DNA of 64,000 nt from Caproicibacterium amylolyticum (GTDB lineage: Bacteria; Bacillota; Clostridia; Oscillospirales; Acutalibacteraceae): positions 1,860,001-1,924,000 of the forward strand of contig NZ_CP060696.1 of NCBI RefSeq assembly GCF_014467055.1, in the 5' to 3' direction. A program made the position numbers and the translations under genes. Positions 15,869 to 23,658 of the stretch are shown here, piece after piece. Positions within the stretch are counted from its first letter, which is position 1. The number at the start of each line of letters is the position of its first letter. A model generated the notes under the pieces. It was given only the letters and a program-made list of their open reading frames with translations, was not told where the DNA came from and did no database searches.

Positions 15869-16855
15869 ATGAAAAGAAAGAAAATTCTGCGGCAGGTGTT
15901 CGGCCTCGTTTCTCTTGCCCTCTGCCTTGGCTTAGGACTCAGCTTCCTAAATGAATATTACGTTGACAAAGGTCACTACCGTGACCTGAAACGAATTCTT
16001 TACACGGACGCAGAAAACAGCTATCCGCTCATCTTTGCGGGCGGCAGCCACATGGGCGGCGCCATTAATCCGGAACATTTTGAAAAGACTTTTGGTATCA
16101 AAAGCTTTAATTCTTCAACCGGTGGTCAGGAATTTTATGAAACATATTATCTTTTAAAAGAAACACTGAAGCGGCAGAACCCAAAGGTTGTCGTTTTGGA
16201 TATTTATTATGCGCTGAACGAATCTCCTTACGGTGATGAAAGCTTTGCCCACCGTGTACTGGACCCCATGAAGCTGAGTCTTAATAAAATTGAGGCAATT
16301 CAGGCATCCGTTGTACAGGAGGACTGGAAGCAGTACTTCTTCCCCTATCTTCTGTACCACAGCCGCTGGAGTGACACAGACACTGTCGCGGAGGAATGGA
16401 GTGAATACACCGGCGATTATACCGGTGCACTTGGCTTTGCGGGCGGTGAACAGGAATACGGAAAAACAATGACCTATGATAACTGGGGTTACACTACCTG
16501 CACACCGCTCGCTGAAAAGCAGGAAACTTACCTGCAAAAGTTCTTTCAGCTGGCAAAAGATGAGAACTTTCAGCTGGTGCTCATTAATTTCCCCTGTGAA
16601 ATGGAAAGTGATGACCTTACAAAATGGGCAGGCAACGCCCCCGGCAAACTGAATCAGATACAAAAAGAAGCGGATGCTGCCGGTGTGCTTTTCCTTGACC
16701 TGAACCGCCCGGATAAATTAACGGCAATGAACTTTGACTTTCCAACCATGATGAATAACGCTTCTCATGTAAACTACAACGGCGCTTACAAAGTGACAGA
16801 GTACGTTGGAAATTACCTGAAAGAAAATGCTGCACAGCTTTTTAAAGAATCTTGA
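15869..16855 (+). CDS. SGNH-like acyltransferase partner (DltD/AlgX-like)
   Basis: A 328-residue protein with an N-terminal membrane anchor (about residues 8-27) and an extracytoplasmic domain. It has a GGSHMGGAINP motif near residue 55, which fits the SGNH Ser block, VVVLDIYYALN, and a late ASHVNYNGAYK block carrying the His of the catalytic pair. Genes of this kind commonly follow an MBOAT gene and finish transfer of the acyl group to the polysaccharide. The ATG at 15869 is 7 bases after AGGAGG, which itself overlaps the end of the MBOAT gene. The exact acceptor is unknown. Confidence 0.72.
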   Translation: MKRKKILRQVFGLVSLALCLGLGLSFLNEYYVDKGHYRDLKRILYTDAENSYPLIFAGGSHMGGAINPEHFEKTFGIKSFNSSTGGQEFYETYYLLKETLKRQNPKVVVLDIYYALNESPYGDESFAHRVLDPMKLSLNKIEAIQASVVQEDWKQYFFPYLLYHSRWSDTDTVAEEWSEYTGDYTGALGFAGGEQEYGKTMTYDNWGYTTCTPLAEKQETYLQKFFQLAKDENFQLVLINFPCEMESDDLTKWAGNAPGKLNQIQKEADAAGVLFLDLNRPDKLTAMNFDFPTMMNNASHVNYNGAYKVTEYVGNYLKENAAQLFKES

Positions 16856-16862
16856 TTATATG

Positions 16863-16912
16863 AAACAGCGGCCGCTCCGAAAATTCACTTCGAAGCGGCC
16901 GCTGTTTTTATA
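16863..16912. terminator. Bidirectional terminator between convergent genes
   Basis: A 14-bp stem AAACAGCGGCCGCT / AGCGGCCGCTGTTT (16863-16876 and 16894-16907) followed by TTTATATTA on the plus strand. It serves the SGNH gene and possibly the converging flavoprotein gene. Confidence 0.88.
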
Positions 16913-16940
16913 TTATGTTATTTCATTTTTCAGCACAGAA

Positions 16941-18371
16941 TTACAGGCTGGATTCTGCCTTCCCGGAAATTGCGCGCGCAACAACCACACCGGTTGCGGA
17001 GGCCTGCATCAGGCCGCGGGTAATACCCGCACCGTCGCCGATTGCGTACAGCCCCGGAATCTTCGTAGAGAAGTCATCGTTGACTTCGACTTTGGAGGAA
17101 TAGAACTTCACTTCCACACCGTACAGCAGTGTATTTTTGCTGTAAAGTCCCGGTGCCAGCGCATCAAACGCTTTCAGCGATTCCACAATCGAGGTCAAGT
17201 GGCGATGCGGCAGCACAAAGGAAAGGTCACCCGGCACCGCAGTTTTTAGAGTCGGCACAGTCGTACTCTTGGACAAACGGGAAGCATCACTGCGGCGTCC
17301 CAACAGCAGGTCGCCCAGACGCTGCACCATAATGCCGCCGCCTGTCAGCATATTTCCAAGCTTTGCAATGTAGCGGCCGTACTCGATTGGCTGGTCAAAC
17401 GGCTGTGTGAATTTAGTAGAAACCAGCAGTGCGAAATTCGTATTGTCGCTGTGGCGTTCTTCTTCTGCGTAAGAATGTCCGTTTACAACAGCAAGACCGC
17501 CGTTCGGGCCGTCATAATGTTCTTCGCTGACAATGCCGCCGGGGTTCATGCAGAAAGTACGCACCTTATTTTCAAAAGTGTCAGAGTAATAGACCAGCTT
17601 TGCTTCGTACAGACTCTTGGTTAAGTGGTCCATGACACCATTCGGCACTTCCACACGGACACCAATGTCCACTTCGTTGTTGGTAAGCTCCAAACCGGTT
17701 TGCTTCGCAATGTGGGAAAGCCATGCGGCACCGCCGCGGCCCGGCGCGGCAACAATGTTTTCCGCTTCCACACGGCTGGTGGAACCATCCGCAAGTGTCA
17801 GTACGGCTCCGGCAGCACGGCCGTTTTTCACAAGGATACTTTCCGCAGTTGTGTGCGGCAAAAATGTGAACTGCGGCTTCTGTGCCAAATAATCGTACAT
17901 GGCCTTGAGAACCTGATAGCTGTACTCGGTACCCATATGGCGCACAGGACAGCGAATCAGCTGAATGTTCTGCCGGCGGGCATCATAGGCGATTTTATCC
18001 GCTGTGCGGTCACCTGTGCCAAACACTTTCTCCGGTGCGCCAAAGTGCAGATATTCCTTATCACAGTAATGAATCAGTTCCTGTGCTTTTTCCCTAGACA
18101 TATAATCCACCAGATTACCGCCGACATCCTCGCACAAAGACAGTTTGCCATCGGAAAATGCACCGGCACCCGCCCAGCCGTTCATAATGCTGCAGGTCTT
18201 GCAGTGCATGCAACGGCCCTGTGTACGTGCAGGGCAACGCCGGTCCGCAATGGCACTGCCGGTGTCCACAACCAGAACCGACTTTTCCGGCGAGACCCGG
18301 TCCAGTTCCAGTGCGGTAAAAATACCGGCAGGACCGGCACCGATCACCAGTACATCGTAATTATTTTTCAT
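16941..18371 (-). CDS. FAD-dependent oxidoreductase (COG2509-like)
   Basis: The 476-residue flavoprotein starts with the FAD-binding Rossmann motif DVLVIGAGPAGIFTALEL and ends with a second FAD signature GLYAIGDGAGITRGLMQA. A cysteine-rich block CPARTQGRCMHCKTCSIMNGWAGAGAFSDGKL (given here in its key parts: CPAR, CMHCKTC, GAGAFSDGKL) is characteristic of the uncharacterised FAD-dependent dehydrogenase family COG2509. The Cys cluster could hold a metal or iron-sulfur centre, but this is inference. Substrate unknown. It has its own ribosome site and stands alone. Confidence 0.82.
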   Translation of the reverse strand: MKNNYDVLVIGAGPAGIFTALELDRVSPEKSVLVVDTGSAIADRRCPARTQGRCMHCKTCSIMNGWAGAGAFSDGKLSLCEDVGGNLVDYMSREKAQELIHYCDKEYLHFGAPEKVFGTGDRTADKIAYDARRQNIQLIRCPVRHMGTEYSYQVLKAMYDYLAQKPQFTFLPHTTAESILVKNGRAAGAVLTLADGSTSRVEAENIVAAPGRGGAAWLSHIAKQTGLELTNNEVDIGVRVEVPNGVMDHLTKSLYEAKLVYYSDTFENKVRTFCMNPGGIVSEEHYDGPNGGLAVVNGHSYAEEERHSDNTNFALLVSTKFTQPFDQPIEYGRYIAKLGNMLTGGGIMVQRLGDLLLGRRSDASRLSKSTTVPTLKTAVPGDLSFVLPHRHLTSIVESLKAFDALAPGLYSKNTLLYGVEVKFYSSKVEVNDDFSTKIPGLYAIGDGAGITRGLMQASATGVVVARAISGKAESSL

Positions 18372-18535
18372 ATTTGCTTTAATTCCTTTCTAATCAGCCA
18401 ACAACACAGGCACAAACGTTTCAATTATAAGCAGGTCATTCTATTTTGTCAACACCAATTTCCGGAAGTAAAACTTTTATAAAGAAAAATGGCTGCCGAA
18501 CCTGCATTTTCTGCAAAGCACAGCAGCTTTTTGAT

Positions 18536-19189
18536 TTATTCCAATCGATAAGCGCAGTCCGTTTTGGGGCAGGAAGCACACTTCCCGCCGCAGGCATGCC
18601 CAGCGGTTTTTGTTGGTTCAGGGGTCAAACCAATAAATGCTGTCACGCTCTTTGTCGGCGTCATCAGCATACTCTGCGTACATGTCAGCCCAATCCGCTT
18701 CTCCGCATTCAGCACACGCAGAAGCTGCTGCTGGCAGGAAAGAGAAAGGTCACCGTAGCCCGGGCTGAAACGTGGGCGAAGATACAGCCCCTGTTTTGCG
18801 AAATGAACCGCCAGCTGCTCACAGCATTCATCGCAGAAAGCTTCCGTGGCAGCGGCGGCCGCAGCCTGCAGTACAACGGCGGGTGTCACCGCAGTCGCCG
18901 CCGCGCGGCGCATAAGGCTGTCCGGCGCAGTACCCAAAGTTGCGGCAAACAGACAAACCTGTGTACAGCCGTTCAGGTGTTTTGCAAGATCCTTGCTCTG
19001 CAGCATGATTTCCGCTGTGCAGATTCTGTTTCCTTCTATTTCAACCGGATAAGACGCCCAAATCCAACGCGGGTCACATTCTTTTTTCAGAAGGGACACC
19101 GCCGCCTGTACCTCCTGCCGGATTCGCCCGCCGGGTTCTTCCCGTCCGCATCCAAGGTAGCGGAATACCTCCCGCTCATCAATCTGCAT
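18536..19189 (-). CDS. Methionine synthase reactivation-domain protein
   Basis: The 217-residue protein corresponds to the C-terminal S-adenosylmethionine-binding activation domain of cobalamin-dependent methionine synthase, here a separate gene. Markers are REVFRYLGCG at the start, VCLFAATLG, LQAAAAAATEAFCDECCEQL, and the signature RPRFSPGYGDLSLSCQQQLLRVLNAEKRIGLT, followed by SMLMTPTKSVTAFIGL. The C-terminus has CGGKCASCPKTDC, seen in clostridial versions. It would re-methylate oxidised cob(II)alamin in MetH. The start at 19189 overlaps metF by 11 bases and lacks a good ribosome site, which suggests coupling. Confidence 0.88.
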   Translation of the reverse strand: MQIDEREVFRYLGCGREEPGGRIRQEVQAAVSLLKKECDPRWIWASYPVEIEGNRICTAEIMLQSKDLAKHLNGCTQVCLFAATLGTAPDSLMRRAAATAVTPAVVLQAAAAAATEAFCDECCEQLAVHFAKQGLYLRPRFSPGYGDLSLSCQQQLLRVLNAEKRIGLTCTQSMLMTPTKSVTAFIGLTPEPTKTAGHACGGKCASCPKTDCAYRLE

Positions 19190-20054
19190 AGTCAGCAATA
19201 ATATCAGAAAGATTGCTGAAAATCTGCGCAGCAATCTCCGGCTTGTTCATGGTGTAAATATGAATATGCTCCACACCATTGGAAATCAAGTCAATAATCT
19301 GCTCAGTAGCGTAAGCAATGCCTGCCTGCTTCATTGCCGCCGGATTGTCGCCGAAGCGATCTACCAAACTTACAAACCGCTGCGGCAGATAAGTACCGGA
19401 AAGCTCCACACTGCGTTTAATCTGCTTTGCGTTTGTTACCGGCATGATGCCCGCTAAAATCGGCACCCGGATACCAACGGATAGTGCACGGTACAGGAAA
19501 TTATAAAATAAATCATTATCAAAGAACATCTGGCTGGTAAAAAAGTCACAGCCGGCATCCGCCTTTTCTTTCAGATGCTGTAAATCTTCCGCCTTGCTGG
19601 CACTTTCCACATGTCCCTCCGGATAGCACGCGCCGCCAATGCAGAAATCGCCCATTGCTTTCAGGTCGGCAATCAGTTCACAGGCATGGCGGTACTGTCC
19701 CTCGCCGGGAAATGTGCCGTCCTGCGGAATGTCTCCCCGCAGTGCAAGAATGTTTTCCACTCCGTTTTCCGCAAAGCGGCGCGCAACCGCGCGCACTTCT
19801 TCCTTGTTCGCAGAAACACAGGTCAGATGGGAAAGCGCCGGCACACCGGTTTTCTCCACTTCCGCTGCAAGCTCAACGGAGTTGTCGCAGTTGGTACCGC
19901 CCACACCGTACGTAACACTGACAAATGCAGGGTTCAGTGCCGCAATTTCCTGCACAACTTCACGGGCATGCGTAAGGCCGATGCCCTTTTTCGGCGGGAA
20001 TATTTCGCAGCTGACGGTTATATGTCCACTTTTCAGCAATTCATTGATTTTCAT
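19179..20054 (-). CDS. metF: 5,10-Methylenetetrahydrofolate reductase
   Basis: The 291-residue TIM-barrel flavoenzyme makes 5-methyl-THF for methionine synthase. Visible MTHFR features are VSCEIFPPKKG near the start (with the catalytic-region Glu), FVSVTYGVGGT, HLTCVSANKEE, NILALRGDIPQDG, IGGACYPEGHVES, and CDFFTSQMFFDNDLFYNF, and IPILAGIMPVTN-type VPILAGIMPVTN. The ATG at 20054 follows AGGAGAG by 11 bases; the longer in-frame ORF has no support. It is the first gene of a two-gene unit with the MetH reactivation protein. Confidence 0.94.
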   Translation of the reverse strand: MKINELLKSGHITVSCEIFPPKKGIGLTHAREVVQEIAALNPAFVSVTYGVGGTNCDNSVELAAEVEKTGVPALSHLTCVSANKEEVRAVARRFAENGVENILALRGDIPQDGTFPGEGQYRHACELIADLKAMGDFCIGGACYPEGHVESASKAEDLQHLKEKADAGCDFFTSQMFFDNDLFYNFLYRALSVGIRVPILAGIMPVTNAKQIKRSVELSGTYLPQRFVSLVDRFGDNPAAMKQAGIAYATEQIIDLISNGVEHIHIYTMNKPEIAAQIFSNLSDIIADYAD

Positions 20055-20119
20055 CGTTTTATTCTCTCCTGTTCCGCAGTTTTGGCGCAGAGTTAGAACC
20101 TGCTTCTGCTGATGAAAAC

Positions 20120-20149
20120 AGTATACCACAAACCCGCCGCCTGTGCCAA
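20120..20149 (-). promoter_or_regulatory. Promoter of metF
   Basis: On the minus strand TTGGCA (20144-20149), 18 bases, TATACT (20120-20125). The leader to metF is about 60 bases, too short for a SAM or cobalamin riboswitch. Confidence 0.65.
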
Positions 20150-20193
20150 TTCTTTTTGAATGCACCATAATAAAGTATGAGCAAAAGGGATGC

Positions 20194-20222
20194 GTGACAA
20201 ACCGTGCGTTTTCGACTATAAT
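20194..20222 (+). promoter_or_regulatory. Promoter of the PglX-like gene
   Basis: GTGACA (20194-20199), 17 bases, TATAAT (20217-20222), facing away from the metF promoter. Transcription would start about 25 bases before the gene. Confidence 0.7.
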
Positions 20223-20255
20223 AAATAAACATGTTTAGAAAAGGGAGGAAGCGGC

Positions 20256-23200
20256 ATGGAAAAAGCAGCCGTCTGTGCGCTGGCACAGAAAGCACGTGCC
20301 AGTCTGGAAAAATCAGCACATCTCTGCCTGCAAGCCCTGCGCGGTCCGCGCCTGCCGGAGGGAGCCGGGCTGCAGCAGGATTTGCTGCTGCGCAAAGCAT
20401 CCAAATTGGGGGAGGATGCCCTTTGCAGAAATGCGGCCTACCGCTTTTTCATGCAGCTTGCCGGAATCCGCTATATGGAAGCAAACGGATATCTGCCGTA
20501 TCGCGTGCTAACTCCCGCGGCTGACGGCAGCATCCCGGAAATTATGGAGCACTGGCTGAAAAGCCATGAAGACACACTGGACCGTGATGCGCTGTTTACG
20601 GAGCTGTTTCGCAGCGAATGTGCCCGCCTGCATGATTGCATGCCGGATTTTTTTCCCAGCCCGGACTGTGATGACCTTCTGCTCTCCCTCAGTTGCACGC
20701 ATGGTACAACAAAACTTCTTGCAGAAAGCCTGCCAGAAAACGACTGGCAAAATAATGTTGAAATCATTGGTTGGCTGTATCAATATTATCACTTGGAAGA
20801 AAAAGACAATGCCATTGATGTTTACCGTGGTGCAGTCAAAATGCGGGATGTGCCGGCTGCCACCCAGTTCTTTACTACTGACTGGGTAGTGCAGTACATG
20901 GTACAGAACACCCTTGGGCGTGTCTGGCTGGAAAGCCACCCCGACAGCCGTCTGCGCACGCAGATGCCTTACTATCTGGACACCCCGCAGAAAACCACCC
21001 GCCGCCCCATGCAACCGCAGGAGCTTCGCCTGCTGGACCCTTGCATGGGCAGTGGACACATTCTGGTGTATGCATTTGAACTGCTGCTGAAAATCTATGC
21101 GGAATGCGGTATTTCTGCGGCGGAAGCGGCACCGCAGATTTTAAAAAACAATCTTTGGGGTTTGGACATCGATGAGCACAGCCGCCAGCTTGCCGCCTTT
21201 GCCCTACTGATGAAAGCACGAGCCTGCGACCCGGCTGTTTTTGACAAACGCCCCGTACTGCACCTGTGTGCTGTTCACGGAAGTAAGGGCATTTCCAGAG
21301 ATGTTCTGCACTTTGCGGCAAACGAAGATGAAGCGCTGGATGATGACCTGCACCGCATGGTAACCGCTTACCGCGGCGCCCAACAGTTCGGCTCTCTGCT
21401 GCACGCACCGCACGTGGACCTAGCACTGCTGAAAGCACGCTTTGAAACCATTCACCGGGAACTTTGGCCAGGTGATTTATTTAAGATGGAAGCCCGCAGA
21501 CTGGCGCTGGAAACGCTGCTGCCGCTGCTGCTGCAGACGGAGGTCCTTGCTAACCAGTACGATGCTGTGGTAACAAATCCGCCCTATTTGAATCACATGG
21601 CAAAACCGCTGCGCAAATTTGTGGACACCAACTGGCCGAAATACAACAATGACCTTTTCGCGGTATTCATGGTGCGTAATTTTGACTTCTGCAAACCAAA
21701 CGGCTACTGCGGCTTTATGACGCCGTTTGTTTGGATGTTCATTAAAAGCTATGTTCATCTGCGCCGGTTTCTTGCGGACGAAAAATCTGTTTCATCCCTT
21801 GTACAGATGGAATACTCCGCATTTGAGGAAGCAACCGTACCAGTATGTACGTTCGTACTGCAAAATAAAAAAGAAGAAGATCCCGGCCGTTACCTGAAGC
21901 TGACTGCCTTTACCGGCGGTATGGAGGAGATGGGGCGCCGTGTGGCACAGGCTGCCGCGCACCCCGGCAGTACATGGGATTACGAAGCACGCCTTTCTGA
22001 TTTTCTGCAGATTCCCGGCAATCCCTTTGCCTACTGGGCAGGCGGCAGCATTGCACGTGTGTTCCGTCAGGGAACGCCGCTTGGCGACTCCGCTGAAATC
22101 TGCAACGGCCTGTTCACCTGCAGCAATCAGCGTTTTCTGCGCCTGTGGTGGGAAGTTGATCAGGACAACATTGATTTTTCCTGCAAAGACGCACAGGACT
22201 GCCGCGAAAGCCTTTGCCGATGGTTTCCCTACAACAAAGGCGGTGCCTACCGAAAATGGTACGGCAATCAGGACTGGGTGGTGGATTTTGCGGACTTCGG
22301 TACTGAAATCCGCAGCTACCGCGTGAAAAGCGGGCAAAGTGCCGCCATGCCCGGACGGCAGCATTACTTTGAGGAAAGTTTAAGCTGGGGTTTTGTCAGT
22401 TCCAGTAAATTCGGCGTACGTGCCTACCCCGCGGGATTTATTTTCGACATTGCGGGTTCCTCTCTGTTTCCAAAACCGCAGGATAAACTTTACCGGCTCG
22501 GTTTTCTGGGCAGTTCCACCGCGTATCAGTTTTTGCAGGTGCTGAATCCAACGCTGAACTGCCAGGTTGGGGACATTGCCCGCCTGCCGGTACTGGAAGC
22601 CGGTGACCGCTCCGGCATAGAAACGCTTGTTGCCGAAAATATTACCCTTTGCCGTGCGGATTGGGATGAACAGGAAACCAGTTGGAATTTCACCGGCCAC
22701 CCGCTTGTTCTCGCCAAAGGTACAACGCTCAAAGAAGCGCAGGCAGACCGGCAGAGGACTTCTGCCGCCCACGCAAAACGTTTAAAAGAAAATGAGGAAG
22801 CCATTAACCGGCATTTTGCCACGCTGTACGGCACCGGCGCGCCGGTCACTGTGGAAAGCCATGACCTTTCCATCCATCCGGCTGACCCTGCTCAGGATGC
22901 GCAGACGCTTCTTTCTTACTTTGTCGGTGTGTTTTTCGGGCGGTTCGCCTGCGATTTCTGGCAGCCGCCAACTGGTACGCCTGTGCTACTTCTGGAGGAA
23001 GCGCCGCAGCTGTTCACAGAATTTTTGGAAGCTCGCTTCGGTACCGGTGCTGCGGACGAACTTGCTCTGCTGCTCGGCAAAGGCACCACCGCTTATGTTT
23101 TAAAGCGCTGGTTTACCCGCACGTTTTTCCGAAGCCACTGCCAAATGTACCGCAAGCGTCCCCTTTACTGGCAGACCTGCTGCGGTAAACCGGCGCTGCT

Positions 23201-23363
23201 GTACTACCATGGCGACCTCACGGCATCGCTGTGTTTTCTTGCCGCACTTGCGCCGGAGGAAAAGAAGCTGAAAGCATTGGCAGCACATCCACCGGTGTTT
23301 GACCGAAACGACGGCATCCCTGTGAACTTTGCTAAGCTGCAGCCGATTCTGCGGAAAATTTAA
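20256..23363 (+). CDS. pglX: Orphan PglX-type adenine-specific DNA methyltransferase
   Basis: A 1035-residue protein of the PglX/Eco57I-like gamma-class N6-adenine methyltransferases. Motif I (SAM binding) is DPCMGSGHILVYAF from about residue 259, with GLDIDEHSRQLAAFALLMKAR after it; catalytic motif IV NPPYLN is near 440, followed by FMVRNFDFCKPNGYCGFMTPFVWMF. The N-terminal FFTTDWVVQYMVQNTLGRVW and C-terminal target-recognition region match BREX PglX, though it is shorter than the usual roughly 1200 residues. GGGAGG sits 7 bases before the ATG. No brxA, brxB, brxC, pglZ, brxL or restriction gene flanks it: the neighbours are metF and metH. The recognition sequence is unknown. Confidence 0.85.
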   Translation: MEKAAVCALAQKARASLEKSAHLCLQALRGPRLPEGAGLQQDLLLRKASKLGEDALCRNAAYRFFMQLAGIRYMEANGYLPYRVLTPAADGSIPEIMEHWLKSHEDTLDRDALFTELFRSECARLHDCMPDFFPSPDCDDLLLSLSCTHGTTKLLAESLPENDWQNNVEIIGWLYQYYHLEEKDNAIDVYRGAVKMRDVPAATQFFTTDWVVQYMVQNTLGRVWLESHPDSRLRTQMPYYLDTPQKTTRRPMQPQELRLLDPCMGSGHILVYAFELLLKIYAECGISAAEAAPQILKNNLWGLDIDEHSRQLAAFALLMKARACDPAVFDKRPVLHLCAVHGSKGISRDVLHFAANEDEALDDDLHRMVTAYRGAQQFGSLLHAPHVDLALLKARFETIHRELWPGDLFKMEARRLALETLLPLLLQTEVLANQYDAVVTNPPYLNHMAKPLRKFVDTNWPKYNNDLFAVFMVRNFDFCKPNGYCGFMTPFVWMFIKSYVHLRRFLADEKSVSSLVQMEYSAFEEATVPVCTFVLQNKKEEDPGRYLKLTAFTGGMEEMGRRVAQAAAHPGSTWDYEARLSDFLQIPGNPFAYWAGGSIARVFRQGTPLGDSAEICNGLFTCSNQRFLRLWWEVDQDNIDFSCKDAQDCRESLCRWFPYNKGGAYRKWYGNQDWVVDFADFGTEIRSYRVKSGQSAAMPGRQHYFEESLSWGFVSSSKFGVRAYPAGFIFDIAGSSLFPKPQDKLYRLGFLGSSTAYQFLQVLNPTLNCQVGDIARLPVLEAGDRSGIETLVAENITLCRADWDEQETSWNFTGHPLVLAKGTTLKEAQADRQRTSAAHAKRLKENEEAINRHFATLYGTGAPVTVESHDLSIHPADPAQDAQTLLSYFVGVFFGRFACDFWQPPTGTPVLLLEEAPQLFTEFLEARFGTGAADELALLLGKGTTAYVLKRWFTRTFFRSHCQMYRKRPLYWQTCCGKPALLYYHGDLTASLCFLAALAPEEKKLKALAAHPPVFDRNDGIPVNFAKLQPILRKI

Positions 23364-23658
23364 TCAGATAATAGAATAAAACGGAAAAGCCCGCTTAATC
23401 GACCGTGGCAGCGTGAAGCAAATTTCTATTATATAGATATATAGAACAAAAACGAACTGCAATACTCACCTGTCAATTTGATATCTCTGCGCTGCTGCGA
23501 ATACCCCGCAGTGCAGCGGCACAGAAAATGAAATTGGGAACTGAGAAACTTGCTGTCATTTTGCGCAACGGAAAAATATCCGTTATTTTGTGAAAGACTA
23601 TGAACGTTTTCTTTTTCCACTCAATCTTTAACCAATACAGGCCAGAGGAGGCTTTGCA
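23364..23658. other. 295-bp gap before metH, no known element
   Basis: No gene, convincing terminator or riboswitch was recognised. An imperfect GC hairpin spans roughly 23489-23519 and a small AACGGA/TCCGTT hairpin lies at 23567-23584. I saw no SAM-I, SAM-II or cobalamin riboswitch core. The region must hold the metH promoter and a ribosome site (CCAGAGGAGG just before the gene). Confidence 0.5.

Noticed and set aside
18470..18535. Terminator after the MetH reactivation gene
   Set aside because: Only a five-base GCTGC/GCAGC stem with a long loop could be drawn, which is too weak to report.
23364..23658. Possible SAM or cobalamin riboswitch before metH
   Set aside because: None of the conserved core sequences or the expected multi-helix layout could be found; only small imperfect hairpins are present.
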